DNA of 64,000 nt from Naasia sp. SYSU D00057 (GCF_017916505.1 NZ_JAFMSZ010000001.1:434001-498000), one strand, 5' to 3'; positions 1 to 9,451 are shown, numbered from the stretch's first letter. The notes: a model not told the origin generated them from the letters alone. Numbers and translations are program-made.

Positions 1-141
1 GCGCTCCTCCCCGGTGCGTCGGACGGCGAGGTCGCGGTAGATGCGCGCCTCCGCCTGCTCGTCCGCGAGATATCGGCGCCAGCGGCGCACGGTCGCGGGA
101 CTCGGCTCCTGGCGTGCGGACACGGGAGGGGCGGCGTTCAC
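1..141 (-). CDS. VIT1/CCC1-type transporter family protein, N-terminal fragment
   Basis: Only the first 47 codons are inside the window; the gene runs off the left edge. The GTG start at 141 is preceded by a GGGAG ribosome-binding sequence about 9 nt away. The peptide has a short Ala/Pro leader, then a helix of the type RRWRRYLADEQAEARIYRDLA followed by a TGEER turn. This resembles the ferritin/rubrerythrin-like N-terminal domain of actinobacterial VIT1/CCC1 proteins, which move iron or manganese. The assignment rests on this short stretch only; the membrane domain cannot be seen. Confidence 0.55.
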   Translation of the reverse strand, partial: MNAAPPVSARQEPSPATVRRWRRYLADEQAEARIYRDLAVRRTGEER

Positions 142-241
142 CCGTCCATTCTCCCAGGACCACTCCCGGTGCCGCTTGCCGCCTGCCGCGCCCTCCCGCA
201 AGCCCGTGCGGGGGCGGAGAGCGACGCCCTAGGGTCGGATC

Positions 242-976
242 ATGGGCGCCGTCGAACTGATCCTCGTCCGCCACGGCGAGAGCGAGGGCAACGTCGCGGC
301 GGCGAAGGCGGACCGCGCCCGCGCCGACCGGGTCCTCGTCCCGGCGCGTGACGCCGACGTCGTCCTGTCCGCCACCGGTCGCGAGCAGGCGGCCGCTCTG
401 GGCCGGCACATCGCCACGTGGTCGGCGGACGAGCTGCCCGAGTCGGTGTGGGTGTCGCCCTACGCGCGCGCCTGCCAGACCGCCGACATCGCGCTCGAGA
501 CAGCAGGGCTCGACCTCGAGCCGCGCTGGGACGAGCGGCTGCGGGACCGCGAGCTCGGCATCCTCGACGCGCTGACCGGGCGCGGCGTCCGCCGGCTGCA
601 TCCGGACGAGGCCGACCGCCGGCGCTGGGTGGGCAAGCTCTACTACCGGCCGCCCGGCGGCGAGTCGTGGGCGGATGTCGCCCTCCGCCTCCGCTCGGTG
701 CTCGCCGACCTCGACCGCGAGGAGGACGGCCGCCGCGTGCTGCTCGTCACCCACGACGCCGTGATCACCCTCTTCCGCTACGTGTGCGAGCGGATCGAGG
801 AGGAGACGCTGCTCGAAGGAGCGCGTGGCAACCCGATCCGCAACTGCTCCGTCACGCGCCTGGTCCGCCCGTCGGGCGCCGGCCGCTGGACGGCCGCGGT
901 GGTCAACGAGGTCGGCTTCCTCGAGCGCAGCGACGCGCCCGTCACCGAGCACCCGGGGCAGGGCCGTGGCCGCTGA
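242..976 (+). CDS. Histidine phosphatase family protein (phosphoglycerate-mutase-like)
   Basis: A 244-residue protein of the branch-1 histidine phosphatase superfamily. The catalytic RHGE motif is at residues 10-13, so His11 would be the phosphorylated nucleophile, and a second conserved histidine lies in the late VTHDA motif. A long insertion between the RHG motif and the 'SPYARACQTA' helix is usual for the MSMEG-type phosphatases of actinobacteria. The substrate cannot be told from sequence. It overlaps the next gene by 11 nt, which suggests translational coupling with nnrD. Confidence 0.85.
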   Translation: MGAVELILVRHGESEGNVAAAKADRARADRVLVPARDADVVLSATGREQAAALGRHIATWSADELPESVWVSPYARACQTADIALETAGLDLEPRWDERLRDRELGILDALTGRGVRRLHPDEADRRRWVGKLYYRPPGGESWADVALRLRSVLADLDREEDGRRVLLVTHDAVITLFRYVCERIEEETLLEGARGNPIRNCSVTRLVRPSGAGRWTAAVVNEVGFLERSDAPVTEHPGQGRGR

Positions 977-1823
977 GTTCGTCACCCCGTCCGCGCTGCG
1001 CGCCTGGCCCCTCCCCGCCCCGGGCAGTTCGAAGCAGGCCCGCGGCGACGTGCTCGTGATCGGCGGCGCCCGCAAGACGCCGGGCGCCGCGATGCTCACC
1101 GGGCTCGCCGCTCTTCGGGTCGGCGCGGGGCGCCTCTCCCTCGCGGTGGGCGAGTCCGTCGCCCCCGCCGTCGCGGTGTCGGTCCTCGAGTCCGGCGTCC
1201 TCCCTCTCGCCGAGACGGCGAGCGGCGCGGTCCGCGGCGACACGATCGACGTGCTCGCCGACGATATCGAGGGCGCCGGCTGCGTCGTCGCCGGCCCCGG
1301 CCTCGACGACCCGGACGAGGCGGCCGCCCTGGTGCGCCGCCTGGCCGACCTGGTCGGCGACGACACCTCCGTCCTCCTCGACGCCTACGCTTTGGGCACG
1401 CTCGCCTACGAGGAGGAGGCGGCCCGGAAGCTGGCAGGGCGACTGATCCTCACCCCGAACACGACGGAGCTCGGCTTCCTGCTCGGGCGGGACCCGGGCG
1501 ACCTCGCCGACGACACCGCGGAGGTCGCCGAGCGGTTCGGCGCCGTCGTCACGTGCATGAGCGCGGTGGCGGAGCCGGGCGGCCGGCGCTGGCAGATCAC
1601 GACGGGCCACGAGGGCCTCGCGACGTCGGGCAGCGGCGACGTGCTGGCGGGCGCGATCGCGGGGGTATGGGCCCGCGGCGCGGACGCGCCTCAGGCGGCG
1701 TGCTGGGGCACGTACCTGCACGCGGCGGCCGGCGACCGGCTGTCCGCACGCATCGGCCCGCTCGGGTTCCTCGCCCGGGAGCTGCTCGACGAGCTCCCGG
1801 TGCTGCTCAGCGAGCTGGGCTGA
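966..1823 (+). CDS. nnrD: ADP-dependent (S)-NAD(P)H-hydrate dehydratase
   Basis: A ribokinase-like carbohydrate-kinase fold enzyme of 285 residues that dehydrates damaged NAD(P)H hydrates back to NAD(P)H using ADP. The N-terminal 'KQARGDVLVIGG' strand, the TPNTTELGFLLG segment in the middle and the glycine-rich GSGDVLAGAIAG motif near residue 222 (nucleotide phosphate binding and catalytic Asp) are all present. The epimerase domain NnrE often fused to it is absent, so this is a stand-alone dehydratase. The GTG start at 966 sits inside the upstream phosphatase gene, and longer in-frame extensions upstream are out of family. The 3' end overlaps the convergent gene by 17 bp. Confidence 0.88.
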   Translation: MAAEFVTPSALRAWPLPAPGSSKQARGDVLVIGGARKTPGAAMLTGLAALRVGAGRLSLAVGESVAPAVAVSVLESGVLPLAETASGAVRGDTIDVLADDIEGAGCVVAGPGLDDPDEAAALVRRLADLVGDDTSVLLDAYALGTLAYEEEAARKLAGRLILTPNTTELGFLLGRDPGDLADDTAEVAERFGAVVTCMSAVAEPGGRRWQITTGHEGLATSGSGDVLAGAIAGVWARGADAPQAACWGTYLHAAAGDRLSARIGPLGFLARELLDELPVLLSELG

Positions 1824-2643
1824 GCAGGGCGGGGAACACGGCCCGCGGATCCTGCAGGATGGCGGGCACGACGAAGTCGGCGCGCGCGAGCGTCCCGGTG
1901 TACTCGGCCGTGCGGACGAGGTACACGGCGCCCGACTCCACCTGCCGGATCTGGGTGTCGCCCGTCACGGTCGCCCGGTGCAGCACCGCGCCGTTGCCGA
2001 CGAGCGTCGCGACCTCCGTTCCCGGCTCCAGCGCGTCGACGAACTCCGACAGCTGGGCGCGCCACTTGGGGGTGTCGCGGCCCTGCGGCGACCGGTCGGC
2101 GATCGCGACGATGCCCTCGTCACGCCACTCCTCGGCCTGCTCGTCGGTGCGGGGGCGGATCACCCGCAGTGGGATCCCCTCCGGCAGCGGCTCCCGCTCC
2201 CCCGCCTCGGGCCACGCGTAGTCGAGGTCGGGTGGTGTCCCGGGGAACAGCGGCCCGTAGATCTCCGGGTCCTTGCGGATCAGGTTCGACCGGTGGCTGC
2301 GGTGGATCTCCTCGTCCCCGATCCACGGCGGCAGCAGGCCGCGTTCCCCGAGCTCCTCGACGTCGAGGCCGTCCATGCCGGGCGCGAACTCCGCGATGAG
2401 GTCGTGCGTGCTGTCGGCGTGCCCCCGCTCCACCCAGGCGGCCACGTTGGCCAACCCGTAGGCGGTCAGCGCCGGCAGGTGCCCGCGCCACATCCGCGAC
2501 ACCGGATGGCTCTGCCAGCCGTAGCTCGGCAGCAGGATCGCTCGCAGCACCTGCAGGGTCTCGACCCGCTGCTTCCCCAGCCGGGGCGAGTCGAGCACCG
2601 CCGAGCTCTCGGCGAACGACGGGTACGGCAGGAACGTCTGCAT
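1807..2643 (-). CDS. MSMEG_6728-like protein, pyrimidine-dimer DNA glycosylase-type N-terminus
   Basis: The first ~110 residues (MQTFLPYPSFAESSAVLD, then RLGKQRVETLQVLRA and a YGWQSHPVSRMWRGH block) match the actinobacterial MSMEG_6728 family, related to T4 endonuclease V / pyrimidine-dimer DNA glycosylase. At 278 residues it is longer than the bare domain. The central part is charged and the last ~90 residues form a predicted beta-rich module (FVDALEPGTEVATLVGNGAVLHRATVTGD) that looks like a small PUA/EVE-like barrel; that last assignment is my inference. It lies 77 bp downstream of the helicase gene on the same strand, so the two may be co-transcribed in DNA repair. Confidence 0.72.
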   Translation of the reverse strand: MQTFLPYPSFAESSAVLDSPRLGKQRVETLQVLRAILLPSYGWQSHPVSRMWRGHLPALTAYGLANVAAWVERGHADSTHDLIAEFAPGMDGLDVEELGERGLLPPWIGDEEIHRSHRSNLIRKDPEIYGPLFPGTPPDLDYAWPEAGEREPLPEGIPLRVIRPRTDEQAEEWRDEGIVAIADRSPQGRDTPKWRAQLSEFVDALEPGTEVATLVGNGAVLHRATVTGDTQIRQVESGAVYLVRTAEYTGTLARADFVVPAILQDPRAVFPALLSPAR

Positions 2644-2720
2644 GTCAGCCCTCCCGTCGAGCTGCCCGCGTCGGCTGAGGCAGGGGCCGGACCGGCGACA
2701 GGAGAAGGCAGCTCATGGAA

Positions 2721-4511
2721 TCAGTGTCCCGCCATCCTCTTGCGGAGGAGCTCGATGCGCGACTGCAGCTGCGTCACGCTCGCCTGCGCGACGGCCGGAC
2801 CGCCACAGATCCGGCGCAGCTCGGCGTGCACCATCGCGTGCGTCTCGCCCGTCTGCTTGGCCCAGAGTCCGACGAGGCTGTTGAGGAGGCTGCGCTGCTC
2901 CTTGAGGTTGCGGTACATCGGAGCCGGCTCGTCGGCGGGCCGCGGCACCTCGGTGGGAGTCTTCCGCCGCTTCTCCTGCCGCGACTGCCGGTGCCTCAGC
3001 AGCTCGCGGACCTGGTCGGGCTCGAGCAGGCCGGGGATGCCGATGAAGTCGAGCTCCTCGTCGCTGCCGACCTCGGCCTCGAAGCCGAACTCGCCGCCCT
3101 CGTAGAGGACGCGGTCGAACGTCGCGTCCGAGCCCACCGCCTGGAACGCGAACTCCTGGGTGAGACCGTCCGGCGCCTTCTCCTCGCGGTTGGCCGCGCT
3201 GAGGGCGTCCTCGTCGAGGCCGTTCTCGTCCTCGTTCTTCGGGCGGTCGAGGGCGTGCTCGCGCTGCACGTCCATCGCGTTGGCGAGGTTCATCAGGGTC
3301 GGCACGTTCGGCAGGAACACCGACGCCGTCTCGCCGCGGCGCCGGGCGCGGACGAAGCGACCGATCGCCTGCGCGAAGAACAGCGGTGTCGCCGACGACG
3401 TCGCGTACACGCCGACCGCGAGCCGCGGGATGTCGACGCCTTCCGACACCATCCGGACGGCGACCATCCACCGCTTCTCGTTGTTCGAGAACTCGCCGAT
3501 CCGCTCGGAGGCCGCCTTCTCGTCGGAGAGGACGACGGTCACCTCCTCCCGGGTGATGTCCTCGAGGATGCGCGCGTAGGCGCGGGCCGCGAACTGGTCG
3601 GTGGCGATGACGAGGCCGCCCGCATCGGGCACGCCCTTGCGCACCTCGGTGAGGCGCTGGTCCGCGGCGCGGAGCACGGACGGGATCCAGTCGCCCGCCG
3701 GGTCGAGGGCGGTCCGCCACGCCTGCGAGGTGATGTCCTTGGTGTTGCCCTCGCCGAGCTTCGCCTCCATCTCCTCGCCGGAGGTGGTGCGCCAGCGCAT
3801 CGAGCCCGCGTAGACCATGAACATGACCGGCCGGACGACGCCGTCGACAAGCGCGCGGTCGTAGCCGTAGTTGTAGTCGGTGCGCGAGACCCGCCCGCCG
3901 GTCTCGTCCCGGACGTATTCCACGAACGGGATGGGCGCGGTGTCCGACCGGAACGGGGTTCCGCTGAGGGAGAGGCGGCGGGTGGCCGGCTCGTAGGCCT
4001 CGCGGATGGCGTCGCCCCAACTCAGCGCGTCGCCGCCGTGGTGCACCTCGTCCAGGATGACGAGCGTCTTCGCCGCCTCGGTGAGCTGTCGGTGCAGAGC
4101 GGCGTCGGCGACGACCTGCGCGTAGGTGACCGCGACGCCGTGGAAGTGCCGGCCGAACCAGCGGTCCTTGTTCCGGAACGAGGGGTCGAGGTGGATCGCC
4201 ACGCGCTCGGCGGCGTCCGCCCACTGGCGCTTGAGGTGCTCGGTCGGCGCGACCACCATCACCCGGTCGACGGTGCGCCGGGCGAGCAGCTCCTTGGCGA
4301 GCCGGAGCGCGAACGTGGTCTTGCCGGCGCCCGGCGTGGCGGCCGCGAGGAAGTCCTTCGGCTCGCTCTCGAAGTACTTGGCCAGCGCCTCCTGCTGCCA
4401 CGCACGGAGCTTGCCCGCGGTGCCCCACGCGGCGCGCTCCGGGAAGGAGGGGCTGAGGTGCTCCGCTGCACTCGTGCCCGGAACCGGGTCGAAGAGGTGC
4501 GGGGCGCTCAC
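2721..4511 (-). CDS. DEAD/DEAH-box (SF2, ResIII-like) helicase
   Basis: A 596-residue superfamily-2 helicase. Walker A TPGAGKT is at residues 59-65, the DEVH box (motif II) at 154-157, SGTP (motif III) at 183-186 and the arginine-finger motif QAIGRFVRAR at 381-390, giving a complete two-domain motor resembling type III restriction R subunits. No PD-(D/E)xK nuclease motif is evident in the C-terminal ~180 residues, which hold an acidic region and a final coiled stretch. No methyltransferase gene is adjacent, so a restriction role is unlikely; a housekeeping or repair role with the following MSMEG_6728-like gene is the simplest reading. It is divergent from the SGNH hydrolase. Confidence 0.85.
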   Translation of the reverse strand: MSAPHLFDPVPGTSAAEHLSPSFPERAAWGTAGKLRAWQQEALAKYFESEPKDFLAAATPGAGKTTFALRLAKELLARRTVDRVMVVAPTEHLKRQWADAAERVAIHLDPSFRNKDRWFGRHFHGVAVTYAQVVADAALHRQLTEAAKTLVILDEVHHGGDALSWGDAIREAYEPATRRLSLSGTPFRSDTAPIPFVEYVRDETGGRVSRTDYNYGYDRALVDGVVRPVMFMVYAGSMRWRTTSGEEMEAKLGEGNTKDITSQAWRTALDPAGDWIPSVLRAADQRLTEVRKGVPDAGGLVIATDQFAARAYARILEDITREEVTVVLSDEKAASERIGEFSNNEKRWMVAVRMVSEGVDIPRLAVGVYATSSATPLFFAQAIGRFVRARRRGETASVFLPNVPTLMNLANAMDVQREHALDRPKNEDENGLDEDALSAANREEKAPDGLTQEFAFQAVGSDATFDRVLYEGGEFGFEAEVGSDEELDFIGIPGLLEPDQVRELLRHRQSRQEKRRKTPTEVPRPADEPAPMYRNLKEQRSLLNSLVGLWAKQTGETHAMVHAELRRICGGPAVAQASVTQLQSRIELLRKRMAGH

Positions 4512-4627
4512 TTGATGAAACTGTACCGAAGGGCTTCCGGCGACATGCCGTCACGAGCATCTTGGCGCGTCGGGTGCAGGATGGTCGCGGCGCCGGCAGC
4601 GGTCACAGCCGGCCGACGGAGGTGGAC

Positions 4628-5425
4628 ATGACGGAGACGCATCCCTGGCGTCGCTACGTGGCGCTCGGCGACTCGTTCACGGAGGGCATCGGGGACCCCG
4701 AGCCAGGCAGCCCGGGTGGGCACCGCGGGTGGGCGGACCGTGTCGCCGAGGTGCTCTCGGCTTCGGTCGACGACTTCGCGTACGCCAATCTCGCGGTGCG
4801 CGGGAAGCTGCTCCAGCAGATCGTCGACGAGCAGCTGGAGCCGGCCATCGCGCTGAAGCCGGACCTGATCACCCTCTCGGCGGGCGGCAACGACGTGATC
4901 CGTCCCCGGACCGACCCCGACGTCATCGCGAGCCGCCTCGACGGCGCCGTGGAGCGCCTCGCGGCGACCGGCGCCACCGTCGTGCTGTTCACGGGCGTCG
5001 ACACGGGCTTCTCCCCCGTGCTGAACCGGCTCCGGGGCAAGGTCGCGATCTACAACGAGAACATCCGCAAGGTCGCCCAGCGCCACGACGCGCTCGTCGC
5101 CGACCAGTGGGCGCTCACCGAGATCCAGGATCCGCGCATGTGGAACGTCGACCGCCTCCACCTGGCGCCGCTCGGCCACCACACCGTGGCCCGCATGGTG
5201 CTCGCGACCCTGGGGGTCGAGAACGACCTGCAGCCCATGCGACCCGAGCCGCTGCCTCCGCGCACCTGGCGACAGGCGCGCAGCGAGGACCTGGTCTGGG
5301 CGCGCGAGTACTTCGTTCCCTGGGTGATCCGCCGGATCCGCCGCGTCTCCTCGGGCGACCACGTCCTGCCGAAGCGCCCCGAGGCAGCGCCCTACGCGTC
5401 AGGACCGCGGGGCCCCGCGCTCTGA
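4628..5425 (+). CDS. SGNH/GDSL-family hydrolase
   Basis: A 265-residue SGNH hydrolase (esterase/lipase or deacetylase superfamily). Block I is YVALGDSFTEG with the nucleophilic Ser, block III is the GGND motif, and block V is DRLHLAPLGH with the catalytic Asp and His. No signal peptide is visible, so a cytoplasmic enzyme is likely. The ATG at 4628 is chosen because a GGAGG ribosome-binding site lies at 4618-4622, five bases away; the in-frame extension upstream lacks one. The substrate is unknown. It converges on the D,D-carboxypeptidase gene, with a short CGCTTCC/GGAAGCG hairpin at 5430-5444 between them. Confidence 0.88.
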   Translation: MTETHPWRRYVALGDSFTEGIGDPEPGSPGGHRGWADRVAEVLSASVDDFAYANLAVRGKLLQQIVDEQLEPAIALKPDLITLSAGGNDVIRPRTDPDVIASRLDGAVERLAATGATVVLFTGVDTGFSPVLNRLRGKVAIYNENIRKVAQRHDALVADQWALTEIQDPRMWNVDRLHLAPLGHHTVARMVLATLGVENDLQPMRPEPLPPRTWRQARSEDLVWAREYFVPWVIRRIRRVSSGDHVLPKRPEAAPYASGPRGPAL

Positions 5426-5465
5426 GAAGCGCTTCCGGGAAGCGGCGCGGCGGCCCGGCGAGTGC

Positions 5466-6701
5466 TCAGCGGGCCCAGGGCGGGTTCGTCACCCGCCACC
5501 ACAGGTCCGGCGCCTCGATCGTCGCATCGAGCTCGAGCGGCACGGTGATCGTCCTGTCCCCGACCGTGAAGTCGACCCTGCCGACGTCGGCGCCCGCGGT
5601 GGCCTCGGCCACCGGCTCCGTGCTCACCGACGCCGTCACCGGGGTGTCGGACCAGACCAGGGTCGTCGTGGTCTCGGTGGCGACGGCCTCGGCGGTCTCC
5701 CCCCACTCCGTCGAGTAGGTGGCGTACGGGTCGCCCGCGGTCGTGAGGGTGAGCTCCTGGAAGCCGGGGGTCACGCTGTCGAGCAGCGCGACGACGCCAC
5801 GGTTGAGGGTCGCATGGTCGGGCGCGCCGAGGATCACGCCGACGAGCGTGATGCTCGAGTCCCCCACGGTGACGTCGGTCGAGAAGAGCAGGCACGCGCC
5901 GGCCGCGTCGGTCGTGCCGGTCTTGATGCCGTCGATCCCGTCGGTGCCGAGCAGCTTGTTCGTGTTCGCGAACGGGCCGATGTCCGGGATCGTGGCGGAC
6001 GGCGTCGCGACGATCTCCGCGAGGGCGGGCTGGGCGAGCGCCAGCTGGCCGAGCGCTACCAGGTCGGCGGGCGTGCTCGTGTTGCCGGCCGAGAGCCCGT
6101 TCGGATCGACGACAGTGGTGTCCTCGAGCCCGTGGGCATCGAGCCAGGCGCGCGCCGCGGCGAGGTAGCCGTCGACGGAGCCGTACGCCCAGCGGGCGAC
6201 CGAGATGGCGTAGTTGTTGGCCGACGGGATGAGGACCGCCTCGAGGGCCTCCCGCTGCGTCAGGACGGTGCCGGCCGCGACGGGCTGCACCGAGCCGTTC
6301 TGGGCGAGGACCTCGTTGTACGCGTCGACGTCGGCCTGGGTGAAGGCGATGTCCGGGCCCGCCTCGCCTGCTGCCAGCGGCTTAGCCTCCAGCACGACGA
6401 GCGCCGTGACGACCTTGGTGATGCTTGCGATGGGGAACGCGCCCTGGTCCCCGCTCGTCGCGAGCGGGCCCTCGAAGCCGGCGGCTCCGATCGCGCCCCT
6501 CCCGTAGTCGGGGAAGTCGGGCACCGCCGCCGTCGCCGCGGGCACCTGCGGCGCCTCGACCGAGGCCACCGCCTCGGGCACCTCGGACGCTGCCGCGGCG
6601 GGCACGTAGACGCCGCCCGCGAGCACGATGGCGAGACCGCCGAGCACCGCGATCCTCCGGCGGCGGAACACCTGCTTCCGCGTTCGAGGGGGTTTCGACA
6701 C
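5466..6701 (-). CDS. D-alanyl-D-alanine carboxypeptidase family protein (peptidase S11)
   Basis: A 411-residue serine-type penicillin-binding enzyme that trims the terminal D-Ala of peptidoglycan stem peptides outside the membrane. A basic N-terminus followed by a hydrophobic segment (about residues 16-38) serves as signal or anchor. The three active-site motifs are all present: SxxK (S93-ITK96), SxN (S160-AN162) and KTG (K260-TG). The start is uncertain: the GTG at 6701 gives the usual short basic N-region, whereas an ATG 14 codons upstream would add an Arg/Pro leader. It is transcribed away from the bifunctional PBP gene. Confidence 0.88.
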   Translation of the reverse strand: MSKPPRTRKQVFRRRRIAVLGGLAIVLAGGVYVPAAAASEVPEAVASVEAPQVPAATAAVPDFPDYGRGAIGAAGFEGPLATSGDQGAFPIASITKVVTALVVLEAKPLAAGEAGPDIAFTQADVDAYNEVLAQNGSVQPVAAGTVLTQREALEAVLIPSANNYAISVARWAYGSVDGYLAAARAWLDAHGLEDTTVVDPNGLSAGNTSTPADLVALGQLALAQPALAEIVATPSATIPDIGPFANTNKLLGTDGIDGIKTGTTDAAGACLLFSTDVTVGDSSITLVGVILGAPDHATLNRGVVALLDSVTPGFQELTLTTAGDPYATYSTEWGETAEAVATETTTTLVWSDTPVTASVSTEPVAEATAGADVGRVDFTVGDRTITVPLELDATIEAPDLWWRVTNPPWAR

Positions 6702-6847
6702 GCGCCCAGGATAGGCGGGAAGCCTGCTCCGCCCCCGTCGCATCGCGGGCCGGCGCCCCAGATGATTGACCTTCGATCACGATCCGGCGACGCTCCCCGG
6801 AACGGGCCCTGCCGTCAAGTATCCTGTCGGCGGAAAGGGGCCCTTCC

Positions 6848-9382
6848 GTGCCTTCCTCGCGCATCCCGAGCAAGTTCGCCGCCCTCCTCGGCTTCGTCGG
6901 CATGAGTGCCGTCGCCGGGGTTCTCGCGACCGCCGCCATCACGCCCGCGATCGCGGTGTCGAGCGTGGCCGCGTCCGACACGATCGGCCTCTTCGAGGAG
7001 CTCCCCAGCTACCTGGAGATCGGCGAGCTGGCGCAGAAGACCGAGATCTACGCCCGCAACCCGGACGGCTCGCCGTACCTCCTCGCGAGCTTCTTCGACC
7101 AGAACCGTGTCGAGGTGCCGTGGGAGAAGGTGTCGGTCTACGCGAAGGATGCGCTCGTCGCGGGTGAGGACCCGCGCTTCTACGAGCACGGCGGCATCGA
7201 CCTGCAGGGCACGATCCGCGCCGTCGTCAACAACGCGATGGGCAAGAGCGTGCAGGGCGGCTCGTCCATCACGCAGCAGTACGTCAAGAACGTCAACATC
7301 CAGAACTACATCAAGGACGCGACGACCCAGGAGCAGATCGACGAGGCCTTCGCCAAGGCGACCGAGGTCTCGGAGGCGCGCAAGCTGCGCGAGATGCGCT
7401 ACGCCATCGAGCTCGAGAAGCGGTACAGCAAGGAGGAGATCCTCCTCGGCTACCTCAACATCGTCGCGTTCGGCGGCCGGGTCTACGGCATCGAGGCCGC
7501 GTCCAACTACTACTTCGGCACCACCGCCGAGGCGCTGACGCTGGCGCAGGCGGCGAGCCTCATGGCGATCGTCAACAACCCGGAGAAGTTCCGGCTCGAC
7601 TACCCCGACAGCACGACGAACGGCGCCGAGAACGGGTACAACGGCAACCGGGTCCGCCGCGACTACATCCTCGGCAAGATGCTCGACGAGAAGATGATCA
7701 CGCAGCAGGAGTACGACGACGCCGTCGCCGCTCCCGTCGAGCCGAAGATCACCCAGCCCGCCACCAACTGCGAGGCGGCCGGCGGCGCGGGCTTCTTCTG
7801 CGACTACATCACCAACATCTTCAAGAACAACGAGTTCTTCGGCCCGGACCCCGACACCCGCTGGCACGACTTCCGCACCGCCGGCTACGACATCTACACC
7901 TCGCTCGAGGTCGACCTGCAGCGCACGGCCGAGCAGGCGATCATCGACAACGTGCCGTTCACCGACCCGCGGGTCGACATCGGCTCGGTCGCGGTGACCG
8001 TCGAGCCGGGCACCGGCCGCATCCTCGCGATGGCGCAGAACAAGCGGTACTCCGCCGACCCGGCCGTCCTGCAGAGCGACCCGGCCACCAGTGCGGTCAA
8101 CTTCAACACCGACCGCGACTACGGCGGATCGAGCGGCTTCCAGCCCGGCTCGACCTACAAGGTGTTCACGCTGCTCGAGTGGCTCGACGAGGGCCACGGT
8201 CTCAACGAGGCCGTCGACGCCCGGCGCCGCAGCAACTGGGGCACCTTCCGCAACAGCTGCGACGGCAACATGAACGCCGGCGGATACAACCCGAAGAACG
8301 ACGGCGGCGAGGCCGGCGGCAGCTGGACCGCGCTCTTCAACACCGTGAACTCGATGAACACCGGCTTCATCGCCATGGCGAAGCAGCTCGACCTGTGCGG
8401 CATCAAGGAGACCGCACAGGCCCTCGGCGTTCACCGCGCCGACGGAGCCGAGCTGCAGATGAACGTCTCCGACGTGCTCGGCACGCAGGAGATCGCGCCG
8501 CTCACCATGGCGGCCGCATACGCGGGCATCGCCGCCGGGGGCAAGTACTGCGAGCCGATCGCCATCGACCGGATCGTCGACGCCGCCGGCAACGACGTTC
8601 CCGTCCCGCCGCAGACGTGCAGCCAGGCCGTCGAGCCGAACGTCGCCGCGGGTGCCACCCTGGCCCTGCAGCAGGCGTTCCGCGGTGGCACCGGCGCGCC
8701 GTCGGCCGCCAAGGTCAACAGCTCGGTGCCGATGTTCAGCAAGACGGGCACCACCGACAGCGCCGAGGCGACCTGGATGAGCGGCGGCACGTCGCGTGCG
8801 ACGACCGTCGTCGGCGTCTTCAACGCGACGGGGCACGTGAACCTCCGCGACACCCGCATCAACGGCTCCCAGTACGCCGTCCTCCGCCACAACATCTGGC
8901 CGCGGATCATGAAGGTCGCGGCGGACAAGTGGGGCGGCGATCCGTTCGCGGCCCCGACGGGTCAGGTGCTCAGTGGCCGCACGTACGACATCCCCAGCGT
9001 GATCGGCATGTCGCTCGAGCAGGCGAGAGCGGCGATCGAGGACGCCGGCTTCGCGTTCGCCGACGGCGGGCAGCAGGACTCCGACAAGCCGGCCGGCACC
9101 GTGATCGGGACGAACCCGGCCCGCTCCGCCACGGCGGGGGCCACCGTCTCCGTCTACACGAGCAACGGGGCGCTCCGGACCGTGCCGGACGCGGTGTCCG
9201 CCGCGAAGAACGTCGGCGATGCTCGCGCCGCGCTCGGCGCCGCCGGCTTCGGGAACGTGGCGGAGACGTGTGTCGTCGACGCCGCGCAGAACGGCAAGCC
9301 GGTCGCCCAGGACCCGCCGGCCGGCAGCGCCGCGCGCCCCGACACGACGATCACGATCACGGTCGCGAAGGACAAGTGCTGA
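6848..9382 (+). CDS. Bifunctional penicillin-binding protein (transglycosylase/transpeptidase) with PASTA domains
   Basis: A class A PBP of 844 residues that polymerises and cross-links peptidoglycan. It has an N-terminal membrane segment (about 10-40), a GT51 transglycosylase domain with catalytic Glu near residue 106 in GEDPRFYEHGG and the GGSSITQQ motif, then a transpeptidase domain with SxxK (STYK) near 434, SMN near 501 and KTG near 632. Two PASTA modules follow at about 713-775 and 776-844. The GTG start at 6848 follows a purine-rich GGAAAGGGG sequence. This is the PonA-like PBP of actinobacteria. Divergent from the carboxypeptidase gene, so the two may share a regulatory region. Confidence 0.93.
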   Translation: MPSSRIPSKFAALLGFVGMSAVAGVLATAAITPAIAVSSVAASDTIGLFEELPSYLEIGELAQKTEIYARNPDGSPYLLASFFDQNRVEVPWEKVSVYAKDALVAGEDPRFYEHGGIDLQGTIRAVVNNAMGKSVQGGSSITQQYVKNVNIQNYIKDATTQEQIDEAFAKATEVSEARKLREMRYAIELEKRYSKEEILLGYLNIVAFGGRVYGIEAASNYYFGTTAEALTLAQAASLMAIVNNPEKFRLDYPDSTTNGAENGYNGNRVRRDYILGKMLDEKMITQQEYDDAVAAPVEPKITQPATNCEAAGGAGFFCDYITNIFKNNEFFGPDPDTRWHDFRTAGYDIYTSLEVDLQRTAEQAIIDNVPFTDPRVDIGSVAVTVEPGTGRILAMAQNKRYSADPAVLQSDPATSAVNFNTDRDYGGSSGFQPGSTYKVFTLLEWLDEGHGLNEAVDARRRSNWGTFRNSCDGNMNAGGYNPKNDGGEAGGSWTALFNTVNSMNTGFIAMAKQLDLCGIKETAQALGVHRADGAELQMNVSDVLGTQEIAPLTMAAAYAGIAAGGKYCEPIAIDRIVDAAGNDVPVPPQTCSQAVEPNVAAGATLALQQAFRGGTGAPSAAKVNSSVPMFSKTGTTDSAEATWMSGGTSRATTVVGVFNATGHVNLRDTRINGSQYAVLRHNIWPRIMKVAADKWGGDPFAAPTGQVLSGRTYDIPSVIGMSLEQARAAIEDAGFAFADGGQQDSDKPAGTVIGTNPARSATAGATVSVYTSNGALRTVPDAVSAAKNVGDARAALGAAGFGNVAETCVVDAAQNGKPVAQDPPAGSAARPDTTITITVAKDKC

Positions 9383-9396
9383 CGTAGTTCCGCTCC

Positions 9397-9440
9397 CCGG
9401 GAATCGACGAGCCCACTCGAGCGGGCGTCCCGATTCCCGG
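9397..9440. terminator. Hairpin between convergent PBP and methyltransferase genes
   Basis: Perfect 10-bp arms CCGGGAATCG (9397-9406) and CGATTCCCGG (9431-9440) enclose a loop that has its own GCCC/GGGC stem. It lies 14 nt after the PBP stop and 11 nt before the stop of the convergent gene, so it could end both transcripts. There is no strong U-tract, as is common in this group. Confidence 0.65.
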
Positions 9441-9451
9441 AGGGGTCGGCG

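Noticed and set aside
2721-4511. Type III restriction-modification system.
   Set aside because: The helicase resembles an R subunit, but no methyltransferase and no nuclease motif are present next to it.
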